This document shows positions 35,076-46,653 of a stretch of 64,000 nt of DNA, piece by piece; position 1 is the first letter of the stretch; the number at the start of each line of letters is the position of its first letter. The notes under the pieces were generated by a model. The model was given only the letters and a program-made list of their open reading frames with translations. It made no database searches and was not told where the DNA came from. The position numbers were made by a program, and so were the translations under genes. Origin of the DNA: Tomocerus qinae (lineage: Eukaryota > Arthropoda > Collembola > Entomobryomorpha > Tomoceridae); assembly GCA_020055645.1 (NCBI GenBank), contig CM034546.1:73098001-73162000 (forward strand), written 5' to 3'.

Positions 35076-35986
35076 TCTAAAATATATATAAGTGTTATTT
35101 AAGTCTTCCTAACGAGCTTATAGAGCCACTCAGTCTGTCCGTTAACACCTTAATTTTCAAATGGAATGACGTATTTTGACTAAATTTGGGCAAAACAATG
35201 CCTATGGTTATTTCTATTGATTATTATTTGACAATTATTTCTATTGATTCTGGAATACAACCATCCTATCCATTGCTTTTGAGATACCGCTCCCTCACTT
35301 TCACTTGATTTTGATAGTCCAATTAGAAAATAGGCATCAAAAATTCAAATTGCTGCCAGATAGTATTAAATATGTCACATTGGTTCTAACAAACTTAATA
35401 TTTTATAATAAACTATTTAAAAACGGAAATATAACTCACTTTCGAAATTTATCATACACAGGGATTTTAGGACGGACAGACAGAAATAGTATTAGTATAC
35501 AAAGCATATATACTAATTTGAATAAAGCAAATAAAACTAGGAAATGGTGGGATAGGAACGAAATTTATCTATTTCAGATTTATATTCAATTTTACAATCA
35601 AATGTTATCAATCGAATTCCTATTCATTTTGATAAATACCCTACTTTGATTTCATTAAGATTTTTATAGTTGATAGTGAATAATCTACTTTGTCTTTATT
35701 TCGAATTTGATTGTCAATATTAATCTATTATAATTTACTGTGATTTTTATAGTCAACAATATTAGTTATCTGTTGATTTTATTAATTAATGTACTTTTAC
35801 TTTCAATTTCTATTCATGTTGGTATTTAATATCAATCTATTTACAATTTCTTAGCACTATTCAACTTTCTCTTAATAATATTGATGTACTTTTACTTTGT
35901 ATCCATATTTATAGTTAATATTAATCTATTTTCAATTTATTAGCACTTTTCGACTTCCTTCATTCTGCTACTTTATATGTACGTAC

Positions 35987-36010
35987 ACTTTTCACTGCTT
36001 AGTGAAAAGT
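35987..36010. repeat. 10-bp stem hairpin
   Basis: ACTTTTCACT, loop GCTT, then AGTGAAAAGT: a perfect stem. GTAC motifs lie on both sides. Function unknown; not a run-of-T terminator. Confidence 0.6.
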
Positions 36011-36310
36011 GAAATATGTACAAATATTGAATTTGGAGAACGTGAAATTGCCCTGTCTCTCTGTCAATCACATTGTAAGTCAAACGAAAGGTTTTCCCAA
36101 AGGATTAGAGTAAATATATAGTCAAACGTATAGAAAAATTGCAAAATGACTAATGCTCGGTGTGCGGAAGTTATTGAAGCCTAGACCTAAAACTTGATGG
36201 TTAAAACAGAAATGAGGCTGGTATTATTAACAAAAAATATATTTTTCAATTATCTAATTATCATCTAACCGCTATTTGAAATACGCTAGATTCCTTTGTG
36301 TGAATTTATT

Positions 36311-36745
36311 CACATTGTTGTTACGGCCAGGGTTTATTGACGGGCTCGTTACTGTTACTTGGATTTTCCATTCGTTGATGCAAAGCTTCCTCTGTGTCAA
36401 GAATGTACAGCTGAGCGTATTTGGGCGGGCCATTTGAAATCCCTGTGGCATGGTATACTTGACCACTAATTATGAATGTTTCCGGCCTTGCCCTATGTTT
36501 CAATGGTTTATGGCCAAAGGATGCAAACGCTAATGCACTGTTGTATTTCCGAATGTTTGCACTAAAATTTTTACTTTGATTACTATCTCCAGTGTAAAAT
36601 TCAATTAACAGGAAATTCTTTTTCAGGATTTAATTTCACAGAACCTTTATGACAGCACGGACTAAAGTTTCCCTCTCGTGTGGCTTCTTTCGGTCAAGGA
36701 GCCACACAGCTTTTAGTGCAGTATACAAATTTAAATTTTCAACGC
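36311..36745 (-). pseudogene. Helitron N-terminal region
   Basis: Reads, from the minus-strand 5' side, a Cys-containing segment ending FSPCCHKGSVKLNPEKEFP (zinc-finger-like N-terminus of animal Helitrons). Then come FYTGDSNQSKNFSANIRKYN, ALAFASFGH and ETFIISGQVYHATGISNGPP, with PKYAQLYILDTEEAL next. Frame changes occur near 36600 and 36340. It is separated from the rest of the Rep by the 1.9-kb insert. Confidence 0.8.
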
Positions 36746-37190
36746 GTCTAATTTTAGAATCTTATTCTTGTTCTCTAACCACAGGATTCTTTCAAAATCG
36801 AGTTTTAAATCTGTCTTTGCAAAAATTCCGCACTGAATGTTACTCTTCTTCGCGGGTCACTTTCCAGAAGTAGGACATTTTAAAACATTTGGGTTTTACT
36901 CAAAATCGCACGCTCTTTTGGATGCCGTTAACTTTGTTGACCTGAACCTAATAACTCCAAAGTTATTAAAGATCAAAGTTGCGTTTAGTCATTTGTAGGA
37001 GTGCGAATTCACCTTTTTTCGTCCAAGCAACTTTTTACTAAGTAATAATTTTTTGTTAATATTAATATTTAGCTGATTTCTAAGTTTTTGCTTGGTCTTT
37101 CGATTGGTGTATGTCTCGTTAGAATATGTTGAACTGTTTGGAAGTTATTTAGGGTCAAAGTGTGAGTCGTTCATTCGCGGCCACCCTGTA
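36746..37190. other. Gene-free stretch 5' of the Helitron
   Basis: No supported gene or repeat. The Helitron 5' terminus (TC start next to A) could not be assigned here. Confidence 0.4.
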
Positions 37191-37194
37191 TACA

Positions 37195-37440
37195 TCATAA
37201 TGCATTGATTTGTATCTTATTGCATGTTATTGCATTGTATGGTATCGCATTGTATAGCATCGCATTGTGTTGTATCGCATTGTATTGCGTCACATTGTAT
37301 TGTATCGCATTGCATTAAATCGCATTATATTGAATCGCAATGTATTGCATCGCATCGCATCGTAACTCATCGCATTGTATTGTCGTACATCGCATTGTAG
37401 TGTGTCGCCTTGTACCACATCGCATCATAATGCAAATGCA
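37195..37440 (+). repeat. Degenerate 10-bp repeat (ATCGCATTGT)n
   Basis: About 20 imperfect units of ATCGCATTGT/ATTGTATTGT type with frequent substitutions and small indels. Confidence 0.85.
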
Positions 37441-37495
37441 TAATATCGCATCTTTTTACATAAAAATATAGTATATTGCATTGCACCGTGATGTA

Positions 37496-37677
37496 GGACA
37501 CGTTGCTGAATGGATACGTTACTGACTGGGCACCTTTGCTGACTGGACACGTTGCTGACTGGACACGTTGCTGACTAGACACTTTGCTGACTAAACACGT
37601 TGCTGACTGGACACTTTCCTGACTGGACACGTTTCTGACTGGACACGTTTCTGACTGGACACGTTATTGACCGGACA
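37496..37677 (+). repeat. 16-bp minisatellite, about 11 units
   Basis: Unit ACACGTTGCTGACTGG repeated with single-base variants. The array runs up to the TTAA that flanks the next element. Confidence 0.9.
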
Positions 37678-37682
37678 CTTAA

Positions 37683-38223
37683 GGTGGGGTTCATTGTTTC
37701 ACTGCGGAATCTATAGTCTGCGACAAAACTTAAAAAAATAGGGTGTGCGCGCAAATTGTGGATGAGAAAGAATTGCTGCGAGTTGTTGAGTTGTTTTGAT
37801 GGTTGCGGAGCTTTTGTTTGTAAAGAAGTTTGTGGACGTCTCCTTGTTCTTCCCACAAAATTTTTCGCAGTAATTATCAAAAATTTTACATGGAAAATCG
37901 CATTTTCCAAATTGCGAAACTTTAGCACATTGTGCAGAGGTGAAATAAATTTCAAAAAAAGACGATCAAAATATCTATCGAACCTGAAGCCGCTTTTTTC
38001 AGTTTTCATCATTCAAACAGTAAATAAAAATGTAAATACATTTCTGCAATGCATTTCTCCTACTCAAATTAAATTCAAATTTTTAGCTTTCGAAAAATGT
38101 TTTTGAAATTTTGGCCTTCAGGTTCGATAGAGAAATATGCGTAGATTTCAAAAGTGTCAATTTTATTACTATACTCTTTGTCGTTCTCTCTGAATCTGGA
38201 ATTTGCGAACAATAAACCCACCC
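37683..38223. mobile_element. 541-bp TTAA-flanked inverted-repeat element
   Basis: TTAA occurs at 37679-37682 and 38224-38227. The termini GGTGGGGTTCATTG and its counterpart (complement GGGTGGGTTTATTG) form an imperfect inverted repeat. An inner inverted repeat CTATCGAACCTGAA (37975-37988, complement 38117-38130) supports a MITE. TTAA targets are used by piggyBac and Kolobok families. No transposase; ORFs here are not conserved-looking. Confidence 0.55.
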
Positions 38224-38349
38224 TTAACTGAGACGCTTTCAACCGACGCCCGTTTTGTTGATTTGAAAATGTGTGGTTGTTGAAGTGAGAGGGCGACTGG
38301 GATATTATTTCTTCACTCACAGGGGGAGGTTGGAGAGAAAAACCTCCCA

Positions 38350-38520
38350 GTCCCTCTCTATCTTCCACACACACACACCAATATAGCTAGCATTAGCTAC
38401 ACAAAAGCACACAGCCTATCCCCTCACTCCTGCTGCTGAGCTGTACCACTGACTGACTGCATGTACTCTACTCTACTCTCTCACTCGTGAGACACAGACA
38501 CAGACACCGAAACTCGCTTT
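38350..38520. repeat. Simple-sequence and pyrimidine-rich stretch
   Basis: A (CA)6 run followed by CTACTCTACTCT and GACACAGACACAG runs. No gene. Confidence 0.5.
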
Positions 38521-38524
38521 TATT

Positions 38525-39070
38525 GAATAGAATATTATTTGACCATACAGAGCATAAAAAATTCATGATCAAAGGATGTTAGTTGACCATCCAGCGCAGA
38601 AAGATATACATGAACAAATAATGTAAGTTGAATACAGAGGTCAGTAACATTCACATATACAAAGTAATTAGTTGAAGTCATAGTGCAGTAAGGTTTAAAT
38701 ATATAAAGTATGGTAGTTGACTACGCAGAGCATAAAAAAATTCATGATCAAAGGATCTTAGTTGACGATGCAGAGCATAAAAAAATTCCTTAAAAAGTAC
38801 ACTAGTTGACCACACAGAGCAGTAAGAAATACATGAACAAAGAATGTGTGTTGAACTCACATTGCAGTAAGATTCACATAAACAAATCATATTAGTTGAT
38901 CACAAAGCAGCAAGAATTTCATAAACAAAGAAAGTTAGTTGACCTCACAGTGCAATACTATGCTTATATATAAACCAAATTAGTTGACCATACATTGCAG
39001 TGACATTCACATATACAAAGTATTTAGTATATTATTTGACCATAAAGAGCATAAAACAATTCATGGTCGA
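38525..39070 (+). repeat. About 45-bp diverged minisatellite, about 12 units
   Basis: Units begin TTAGTTGACCATACAGAGCA with steps of 42-53 bp (for example 38580, 38626, 38670, 38715, 38760, 38802). Highly diverged. Confidence 0.8.
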
Positions 39071-40068
39071 AGAAGAATTTGCATATTTGGGACAATGAAG
39101 GAATAGAATGTTAATAATATACTACTTGTGTACTAGAATATTCGATGAAAAATTTGAATTTAAACTAGCCAATGAGAATTTATTTGTTATGTAGAAAATT
39201 GAATGTAAGCCTGTGCTTTGTGAATTGTGTGACAGTTGAAACTTGGACTCGCGTGGTGTTGAACTCATCTTTCTGGTCTCCGAAGAGAAACGAAAATTTT
39301 GAGAAAACTGAATAAATTGTGACTGCCTGTGTTTGTGTGAATGGAAATTTTGTCTAGTTGTTTTCCATTTACTTTTGGTGTCATATATTTATATTTTTTG
39401 AGTCCATGTCCAGTTCATTTTGGCCTTTAGAGTTAGGCGCATTAAAAATCGAGAAATCCAGTCATCGGTTTGACTGGTTGGTCCTTCATTGAACTGAAAC
39501 GAAGCTCTACCTTTACCATTGGGCAAAAGTAGCGTTATTTGCGGCTGAAAGCAAGACAGTAGGCCGCAATACCATTATTGTCATGCTAAAGTCGACCACA
39601 TTGTATAGTCGCTGTTTTCCTTTGATATCGTCTAAAGTGTAATTGATTACATTACACTAGAGTTGAAACATTGACAAACATGTTTCTACTCATAGACTGT
39701 ATAAAATTAAATGTGGTGCAACAATTCCTTTTTACAATTTTAACTGCATTTAATAACATATTGAAAGATTAGTAAAATACCGGGAAGTCTGTTGGTTTTA
39801 TGCCCCAAATATTATATGCCCCTTAGTAGATGCACCTGAGTCTTCCTATTCTCCAAAAAAGATGACAGAATGCTCTACTATTACGCAGACAAATGATAAT
39901 TAGTTAGGTTCAATAAAGTAAGTTTAATTAGGCCCATAGATCAATAATAATTACATAGGCACATCATAACCAATCAATAAATATAGCTTAGGCCCCCAAA
40001 TCAAATAATAATATAGATCAATAATTAGCAACATAAATATAGTAAATTAACGGACACGGTTCACTTAC
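39071..40068. other. Gene-free stretch, probably intron at its right end
   Basis: No ORF or repeat that I can support. Its right part lies just downstream of a GTAAGT donor on the minus strand, so it is probably the first intron of the gene starting at 40131. Confidence 0.4.
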
Positions 40069-40131
40069 GCTACCAATATGCTTTTGGATCAAAAGTGAGG
40101 TCAACAAGAGGATGAGAGTCAGCGTCGTCAT
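40069..40131 (-). CDS. First coding exon (signal peptide) of a secreted or membrane protein
   Basis: On the minus strand, ATG at 40131-40129 opens MTTLTLILLLTSLLIQKHIG followed by Ser, a clear hydrophobic signal peptide. The next bases are GTAAGTG, a consensus splice donor (40068-40063). The exon is 21 codons, phase 0. Later exons would lie to the left (lower coordinates) but none is identified, so the product is unknown. A longer in-frame start at 40317 would add a polar 62-residue leader before the hydrophobic stretch. I prefer the ATG at 40131 because it places the signal peptide at the N-terminus. Confidence 0.45.
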
Positions 40132-40334
40132 GTCGTCGTCTGTTCTAGGTTCTGGGCGGCATGGCAGGGACAGAAGTGAAGAGACTGGAGGATGAGTTGT
40201 GAGGCACTCAAACTCTCCAGGTCTAATGGCGACAAGACTGCAGATCTTGTCGTTATAAGACAACTCAACGAGGAAGGACAGGGAGGGATCTCTGACCGTA
40301 CGAACTGGCGTGCGCATGACTCTCTCTATACAAC

Positions 40335-40350
40335 TAGACTATAAATATAA
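40335..40350 (-). promoter_or_regulatory. Possible TATA box
   Basis: On the minus strand, TATATTTATAG lies about 200 bp upstream of the signal-peptide ATG, in an AT-rich gap. Position and sequence are compatible with a core promoter, but AT richness makes this weak. Confidence 0.25.
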
Positions 40351-40380
40351 TATACAATAGTCTACAACTACAAATACCCC

Positions 40381-40861
40381 CTACACTCTGTCAATATGAA
40401 GGAATATAATGACTTTTTCTTTCACGGACACTCGGTTTTCCCATATAAAAGCTAGAGCGTATACTATCACAAGTGACAAACAAATACAAAATATCGTTAA
40501 AATATTGGAGTTGTAAAATGACAAAGGCCGGACTGGATCCCTCAGCCAACAGGTTTTGCATTCAGTAAAATTTTGACTTATGTAATATTTAACCAAATGT
40601 TAAAAAGTCCTGAGTGATTTATAAAATGCATCCTTTGTCTAAGAAATGGGGTGAGCAATGGAAATTGCTTAGAATCAAATCCTGAATAAACTGGTACTGA
40701 TAAAAATGTGTCTTCCTGTTCCCCACGATATAAGGTGTGCATTGGTTTAACTCCGCCATTTAGGATTCCAATGAGAGTCATTGAGAAGCCGATGTAGGCT
40801 TGAGCTAGGGAGAATCAATACTGAATTATTGCATTTTGCAATCCACATTTGATGAGTGACA
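40381..40861 (-). pseudogene. Ionotropic-receptor-like C-terminal fragment, frameshifted
   Basis: Minus-strand text: SLIKCGLQNAIIQ, a stop (near 40815), then SLAQAYIGFSMTLIGILNGG and later FPLLTPFLRQRMHFINHSGL. A one-base shift near 40585 follows. The text then reads SQNFTECKTCWLRDP, a hydrophobic helix LTIFCICLSLVIVYALAFIW and a short charged tail to 40381. The sequence of a ligand-binding-like region with a SGL..W motif, then a last membrane helix and short tail, resembles the end of arthropod ionotropic receptors. This is an inference from pattern; other membrane proteins are possible. The stop and frameshift suggest a pseudogene. Confidence 0.35.
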
Positions 40862-41925
40862 GAATAAGGAAATCCTGGGGGAAATCTTAACTTTTCCTTA
40901 AGATTAAACATTAATTTCGTCATTTGCCCCCGGTTGCCCTCGGTCCAGGTCCAGGATATATAATTCTTAATTTAAATTGAAAACTTATATGGACATAAAG
41001 GACATTACAGAAGTTCACGCGCGTACCCCGTACCCCCCGCTCCTTTGAAATTACAAAAAACATAAATACTAATTGATAAGGCAGTAATACTATATATTAT
41101 ATAACAAGAACAAGTAATCGACAGTCCCTAAAACAAACAAGAATTAACAATTTATCTATAATGTTAATTCCATGGTATAGATATGCAAACCACTTTTAAG
41201 CAGGTATCCATGAAATAAATAAGTTTTGACGTTCAGTATAACTTTTAGGGGCAATGATGGTAGTATACATTTTTATTATATAGAATGTTATTACTTTTGC
41301 AGTTCTATTTCAGTTTGTCAATGCTACCATTAACAAATTTCGCTATTCTTGACGTTTTTTGACGATATTAATTATAGAGGATTAAAATTATTTAACTATT
41401 GTGTAGAGAAACGTCCGATGCTAATGTCACTTACCCACATGCATGATTAATATTTATACTAAAATTATCAGAGTATGTAACAAATGTATAAAGTTGGACT
41501 TCGTAAAAGAGGGTCCAGAAGGGAGACAACTTATTGCTACTCTAATTATGCTTCGCATACTATAAGCATTTGTATACTCTGCATTTTCAAAAAAACCCGA
41601 AACACGTTTTAAAACAGGAATTCATTTTTAACCCCCTCCCAATATTTTAATAGGTGCTACTGGAGGGGGTCACATTTTTGCTGCAAAAAGTAAGTTAGGG
41701 AAGCCATGCCAACATAATGCTTTTGACATTAAAACTACTTCAGTTTTCTGCTTGAGATAGCTCAGATACCAATGCAATGTATGCATTTGCATTGTATCAG
41801 TATTATGAGTCTGCCGCTGCTCTACTGTAGTGACAGCAAACTCATAATAATTTGAGGGAAATGTGTATGTAATGTTGTATGTGTATTACTGAATATAAAT
41901 AATAATATAATATGAATTATATATC
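40862..41925. other. Gene-free stretch
   Basis: No supported ORF or repeat array. Confidence 0.45.
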
Positions 41926-41939
41926 ACTCGCGCCCCGCG

Positions 41940-42135
41940 TAGTAAAATAACCTTGCATATTTTACACGCTGGGGCTGCCTTCGGCAGGCTCGCTCATATA
42001 ATGACAAATTTACGGCAAGGTTTGCGGGCGCCACTCGGGGGTCGGCTTCGCCGACCGCCCTCGGGCGCAAGCAAACCTTGCCGTAAATTTATATCATTAC
42101 GAGCCCGTTCTCGACCCGTGACTTCGTCACGGTAG
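41940..42135. repeat. GC-rich composite hairpin element
   Basis: A 20-bp perfect inverted repeat (AAATTTACGGCAAGGTTTGC at 42006-42025, complement 42071-42090) encloses a GC-rich stem with GTCGGC-TTC-GCCGAC at its tip. GGCTCG/CGAGCC (about 41987 and 42100) extends the stem outward. Side hairpins CTGCC-TTC-GGCAG and GTGAC-TTC-GTCAC flank it. The GC content is far above the surroundings. It is probably a small mobile hairpin element; no coding capacity is convincing. Confidence 0.7.
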
Positions 42136-42249
42136 CAATTGTTCGAAAATCTTTATTCACAAAAATAGAAATTAAGATTAAAGTTAACAGGAAACCAAAA
42201 AATTAATATTATCCATTTACTTCTAAGCAACATATCTACCTAACCAATT

Positions 42250-45170
42250 ATAAATATCTTTAATGTAGTCTTCTACTTCCCAACCTATCCGCCCCCCCAA
42301 CAAAATAGTTTTTATAAGCTCCACTTAATCTCCACCTTCCAACGCATTGACTTCGCTAACAAAAAGTAATTTCTATTTACTAAATGATGTCTCCACTTCC
42401 TCACACAATGCCCTCCCCCAGACCAAAGTTCTGTGTATGCTCGATTTCCTACTAAGTCCTCCAATCTACAAAATACTTGTTATGAGCTCCATGCTATCTC
42501 CTCACCCATTTACCAAAGCTACTGCCAGCTACTAATGAATCAGTTTCATGTAGGCCCCAACTTACACCCAATTGTCACAAAGTAAATTTTTATTAGTTCG
42601 GTAAACGTGTCAAATTCTACTAAACAAAAAAAACAATTTTACTTAGGCCCAAATCTTAAACTCACATTTCTTTTCCCTAAACAAACATATTATCAAATTC
42701 AGGTTAATGTCTCCACCCTATCCCACCCCTAATTTTATCAGCTCCCTGCTATCTTCACCTTCCCACCAATTTTCTTCACTCTAAATAATTATCCCCATTT
42801 TTCTACACATTCCTTTCCATGACCAAATTATATTTTTATTAGCTCCACACGCTTGCCACTCCTCTAAACAAAAAATATAAACTTCCCGTAGTTCCATTTC
42901 CCACCCAAATCCCTCCCACAACCCAAAAAATATGTTTATTAGCTCCACGTAGTCTCCACTTCCCCACCCATTCTCCTCCCACAAAGCAAAAAAAGTTTTT
43001 TATTAGCTCCACGTAATCTCCACTTCCCAACCCATCCCCCTCCCACAAAGCAAAAAAGGTTTATTATTAGCTCCACGTAGTCTCCACTTCCCCACCCATC
43101 CCCCTCCCATAAAGGAAAAATAGGTTTTTTATTAGCTCAACATAGTCTCCACCTCACAACCCATTCCCCTCTTACAAAGCTAAAAAAGTTTTTTGTTAGC
43201 TCCACGTAGTCTCTTCTTCCCTACCCATCCTCCTCCCACAAAGCAAAAAAGTTTTTTATTAGCTCCACGTAGTCTCCACTTCCCCACCCATTCTCCTCCC
43301 ACAAAGCAAAAAAGTTTTTTATTAGCTCCACGTAGTCTCCACTTCCCCACCCACCCCCTCCCATAAAGGAAAAATAGGTTTTTTATTAGCTCCACGTAGT
43401 CTCCACTTCCCCACCCATTCTCCTCCCACAAAGCAAAAAAGTCTTTTATTAGCTTCACGTAGTCTCCACTTCCCCACCCACCCCCTCCCATAAAGGAAAA
43501 ATAGGTTTTTTATTAGCTCCACGTAGTCTTCACTTCCCCACCCACCCCCTCCCATAAAGGAAAAATAGGTTTTTTATTAGCTCCACGTAGTCTCCACCTC
43601 ACAACCCATTCCCCTCTTACAAAGCTAAAAAAGTTTTTTGTTAGCTCCACGTAGTCTCTTCTTCCCTACCCATCCTCCTCCCATAAAGGAAAAATAGGTT
43701 TTTTATTAGCTCCACGTAGTCTCCACTTCCCCACCCATTCTCCTCCCACAAAGCAAAAAAGTCTTTTATTAGCTTCACGTAGTCTCCACTTCCCCACCCA
43801 CCCCCTCCCATAAAGGAAAAATAGGTTTTTTATTAGCTCCACGTAGTCTTCACTTCCCCACCCACCCCCTCCCATAAAGGAAAAATAGGTTTTTTATTAG
43901 CTCCACGTAGTCTCCACCTCACAACCCATTCCCCTCTTACAAAGCTAAAAAAGTTTTTTGTTAGCTCCACGTAGTCTCTTCTTCCCTACCCATCCTCCTC
44001 CCATAAAGGAAAAATAGGTTTTTTATTAGCTCCACGTAGTCTCCACTTCCCCACCCATTCTCCTCCCACAAAGCAAAAAAGTCTTTTATTAGCTTCACGT
44101 AGTCTCCACTTCCCCACCCACCCCCTCCCATAAAGGAAAAATAGGTTTTTTATTAGCTCCACGTAGTCTCCACTTCCCCACCCATCCCTCTCCCTCAAAG
44201 CAAAAAAAGTTTTTTATTAGCTCCACGTAGTCTCCACTTCCCCACCCATCCCCCTCCCTCAAAGCAAAAAAAGTTTTTTATTAGCTCCACGTAGTCTCCA
44301 CTTTCTCACACATTCTCCTCCCACAAAGCAAAAAGAGTTTTTTATTAGCTTCACGTAGTCTCCACTTCCCCACCCACCCCCTCCCATAAAGGAAAAATAG
44401 GTTTTTTATTAGCTCCACGTAGTCTCCACTTCCCCACCCATCCCTCTCCCTCAAAGCAAAAAAAGTTTTTTATTAGCTCCACTTAGTCTCCACTTCCCCA
44501 CCCATCCCTCTCCCTCAAAGCAAAAAAAGTTTTTTATTAGCTCCACGTAGTCTCCACTTCCCCACCCATCCCCCTCCCTCAAAGCAAAAAAAGTTTTTTA
44601 TTAGCTCCACGTAGTCTCCACTTTCTCACACATTCTCCTCCCACAAAGCAAAAAGAGTTTTTTATTAGCTTCACGTAGTCTCCACTTCCCCACCCACCCC
44701 CTCCCATAAAGGAAAAATAGGTTTTTTATTAGCTCCACGTAGTCTCCACTTCCCCACCCATCCCTCTCCCTCAAAGCAAAAAAAGTTTTTTATTAGCTCC
44801 ACTTAGTCTCCACTTCCCCACCCATCCCCCTCCCTCAAAGCAAAAAAAGTTTTTTATTAGCTCCACGTAGTCTCCACTTTCTCACACATTCTCCTCCCAC
44901 AAAGCAAAAAGAGTTTTTTATTAGCTTCACGTAGTCTCCACTTCCCCACCCACCCCCCTCCCACAAAGTAAAAAAAGTTTTTTATTAGCTCCACGTAGTC
45001 TCCACTTCCCCACCCACCCCCCTCCCACAAAGCAAAAAAGTTTTTTATTAGCTCCAAGTAGTCTCTACTTCCCCACCCATCCTCCTCCCACAATGGAAAA
45101 AAGTTTTTTATCCGCTCCACGTAATCTCCACTTCCCCACCCATAACCCGCCCCATAACAAAAATAATTTT
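42250..45170. repeat. 62-64-bp pyrimidine-rich satellite, about 46 units
   Basis: Unit reads TTTTTATTAGCTCCACGTAG, then TCTCCACTTCCCCACCCATC, then CTCCCACAAAGCAAAAAAG. Units left of about 42830 are strongly diverged, those to the right are nearly identical. A higher-order period of 320 bp (5 units) is visible: the variant TCTTTTATTAGCTTCACG recurs near 43442, 43762 and 44082. Another block recurs from 44335 to 44655. Minus-strand GGGWGSGDYVELIK ORFs are by-products. Confidence 0.95.
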
Positions 45171-46653
45171 TTCATCAACCCAGTTGTACAACATTTGCGT
45201 AATAATTTATTATATAGAGCTTACACCTCTAACTGAGGCCTTAAGTGCACATTTCTCATGTTGTAGGAGAATATGAGATATGATACAGCTGCCATCTCTT
45301 GTTCTGTTCTGTTATTTACTCGCTCGGCTCGGTGTATTCACTGCATTGCATTTCTTCCAATCCCAATAGCCTGCATCTCCCAACCTACAACCTTCCTTAC
45401 TACGCACACATTGCCTGCTATATCATCAGCCCTCTCCTCCTCCAACTCGCGCATGATCAGAGCGCAAAAGTCTACGGCATTCCGTAATTTAATAATGTAG
45501 ATGATTCAATGTATCTCGGGGTTAGGTTACGTGCTTGCCCAATCAATCCAATTGCCAATAGACTTTCGTAGTCTAGTTTAAAGAAAGCACAAATTTAATA
45601 TGACAGTTACTTAATTGACAAAGATCAGAATTGAATTTAAAATATAAGAAATACTGGAGAAGACGAGGTTCTCAGTGTTGGTGCAATGGCTGACCGAATG
45701 GAAGTGTGTGCTGAGGCTTAATAGCATGTCGACTACTACGACAGTTTGCATTTCCTTTGCTGGAAGATATGTTAGGGTGGAGGTAACTGCGCACTAGACT
45801 GTTCGCTGCTTTTAATGTATGAATTGTGGGGAGATCTGCTCTCTAACATCAGTAATGGATGGGAATACATGTATAGTAGTATTACGTAGTACAATAGTAG
45901 ACTTAGTATTAGGTAATCAAAGAATATAATTTTTAGATTATTATGTTTTAAGTATTAATATTAAAATAAACTTTTTGGTTTCAACATTGAATATTATGGC
46001 CTACTAAGGTTCTATTTAATTGTGTAAAGACGACAGGAGGACACACAAACTAAAGAGGGAGGATATTCAGACGACAGCAACCGATATATTTAAGTAATTT
46101 GGTTTGATTTATCTGTTATAGTACATAGCATCCTGTACTCATAACATTGTAAATGAAAATACATGCTAATAATCCCAAAATGCAATCATCCTAACAAGTG
46201 GAAAGGAAATTATGGCTTTCCTCAGAATTTCCAGCTATCAATATTTCTTGGCATATATAATTAGGCAACCTTAAGCATAAATTTTAGTATTCAGACTGAG
46301 GAAAGAATCATTATCATCAAAGTCATTTCGTAGCTAATGGCTTCAGGAATATTATTTATTCAATCTCATCTTTTAGTCACAATCCTTACAAATTACTTAG
46401 ATGTCGTAAAATCTGACGCAGAAGTAAAACGTACCTGGGTCTCGTCCCGTGGGGTTAAATGTGCTATACTCAAAGAGGTTCTAATAATATTAAGGGAATA
46501 GAGTTAAAGTGGAGAATATTTTCTTTATAACATTGATGAATAGCTCCGCCATGAAACGGCGCGAAATTTTTACGATATCTACTAATGCATAATCGAAGAC
46601 AATAGGGGTTGATTTTTGTACCATTGAAAGGCATTACGGTTTTGGCTCTACAG
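45171..46653. other. Gene-free stretch or intron
   Basis: No supported ORF. Earlier exons of the gene at 46654 should lie here or further left, but none is recognisable. Confidence 0.4.

Larger units (their letters stand above)
34363..36306. mobile_element. 1.94-kb insert in the Helitron, carrying a minisatellite
   Basis: The Helitron frame stops at TATT (36307-36310) and resumes at TATT (34359-34362). Joining the sides gives an uninterrupted NNNVNSRVDCIKEVM. So this is a precise insertion with a 4-bp target duplication. The ends (GGGACTTTGGTG and CCTTTGTGTGAATT) are not inverted repeats and no protein is encoded. The class is unknown. About 0.5 kb is the 20-bp minisatellite; the rest is AT-rich, with diverged repeats of about 98 bp at 35780-35960. 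Confidence 0.65.
29630..36745 (-). mobile_element. Helitron (Rep region), truncated and twice interrupted
   Basis: A minus-strand Helitron Rep/helicase gene is readable in three pieces: 36745-36311, 34362-32393 and 30103-29630. They are separated by a 1.9-kb insert and by LINE B. The text ends where the SF1 helicase should begin, next to the foldback satellite, so the helicase and 3' hairpin are absent. Several frameshifts and stops make it inactive. Confidence 0.88.

Noticed and set aside
35305-35649. 114-codon ORF on the plus strand
   Set aside because: AT-rich, inside the insert in the Helitron, no recognisable domain and no start context worth defending.
37575-38374. ORFs of 99-145 codons in the 541-bp element region
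   Set aside because: They overlap each other on both strands and run across minisatellite and inverted repeats; no domain is visible.
42781-45120. Minus-strand Gly/Trp-rich ORFs (GGGWGSGDYVELIK type)
   Set aside because: By-products of the 62-64-bp repeat; the frames change between units and no signal peptide precedes them.
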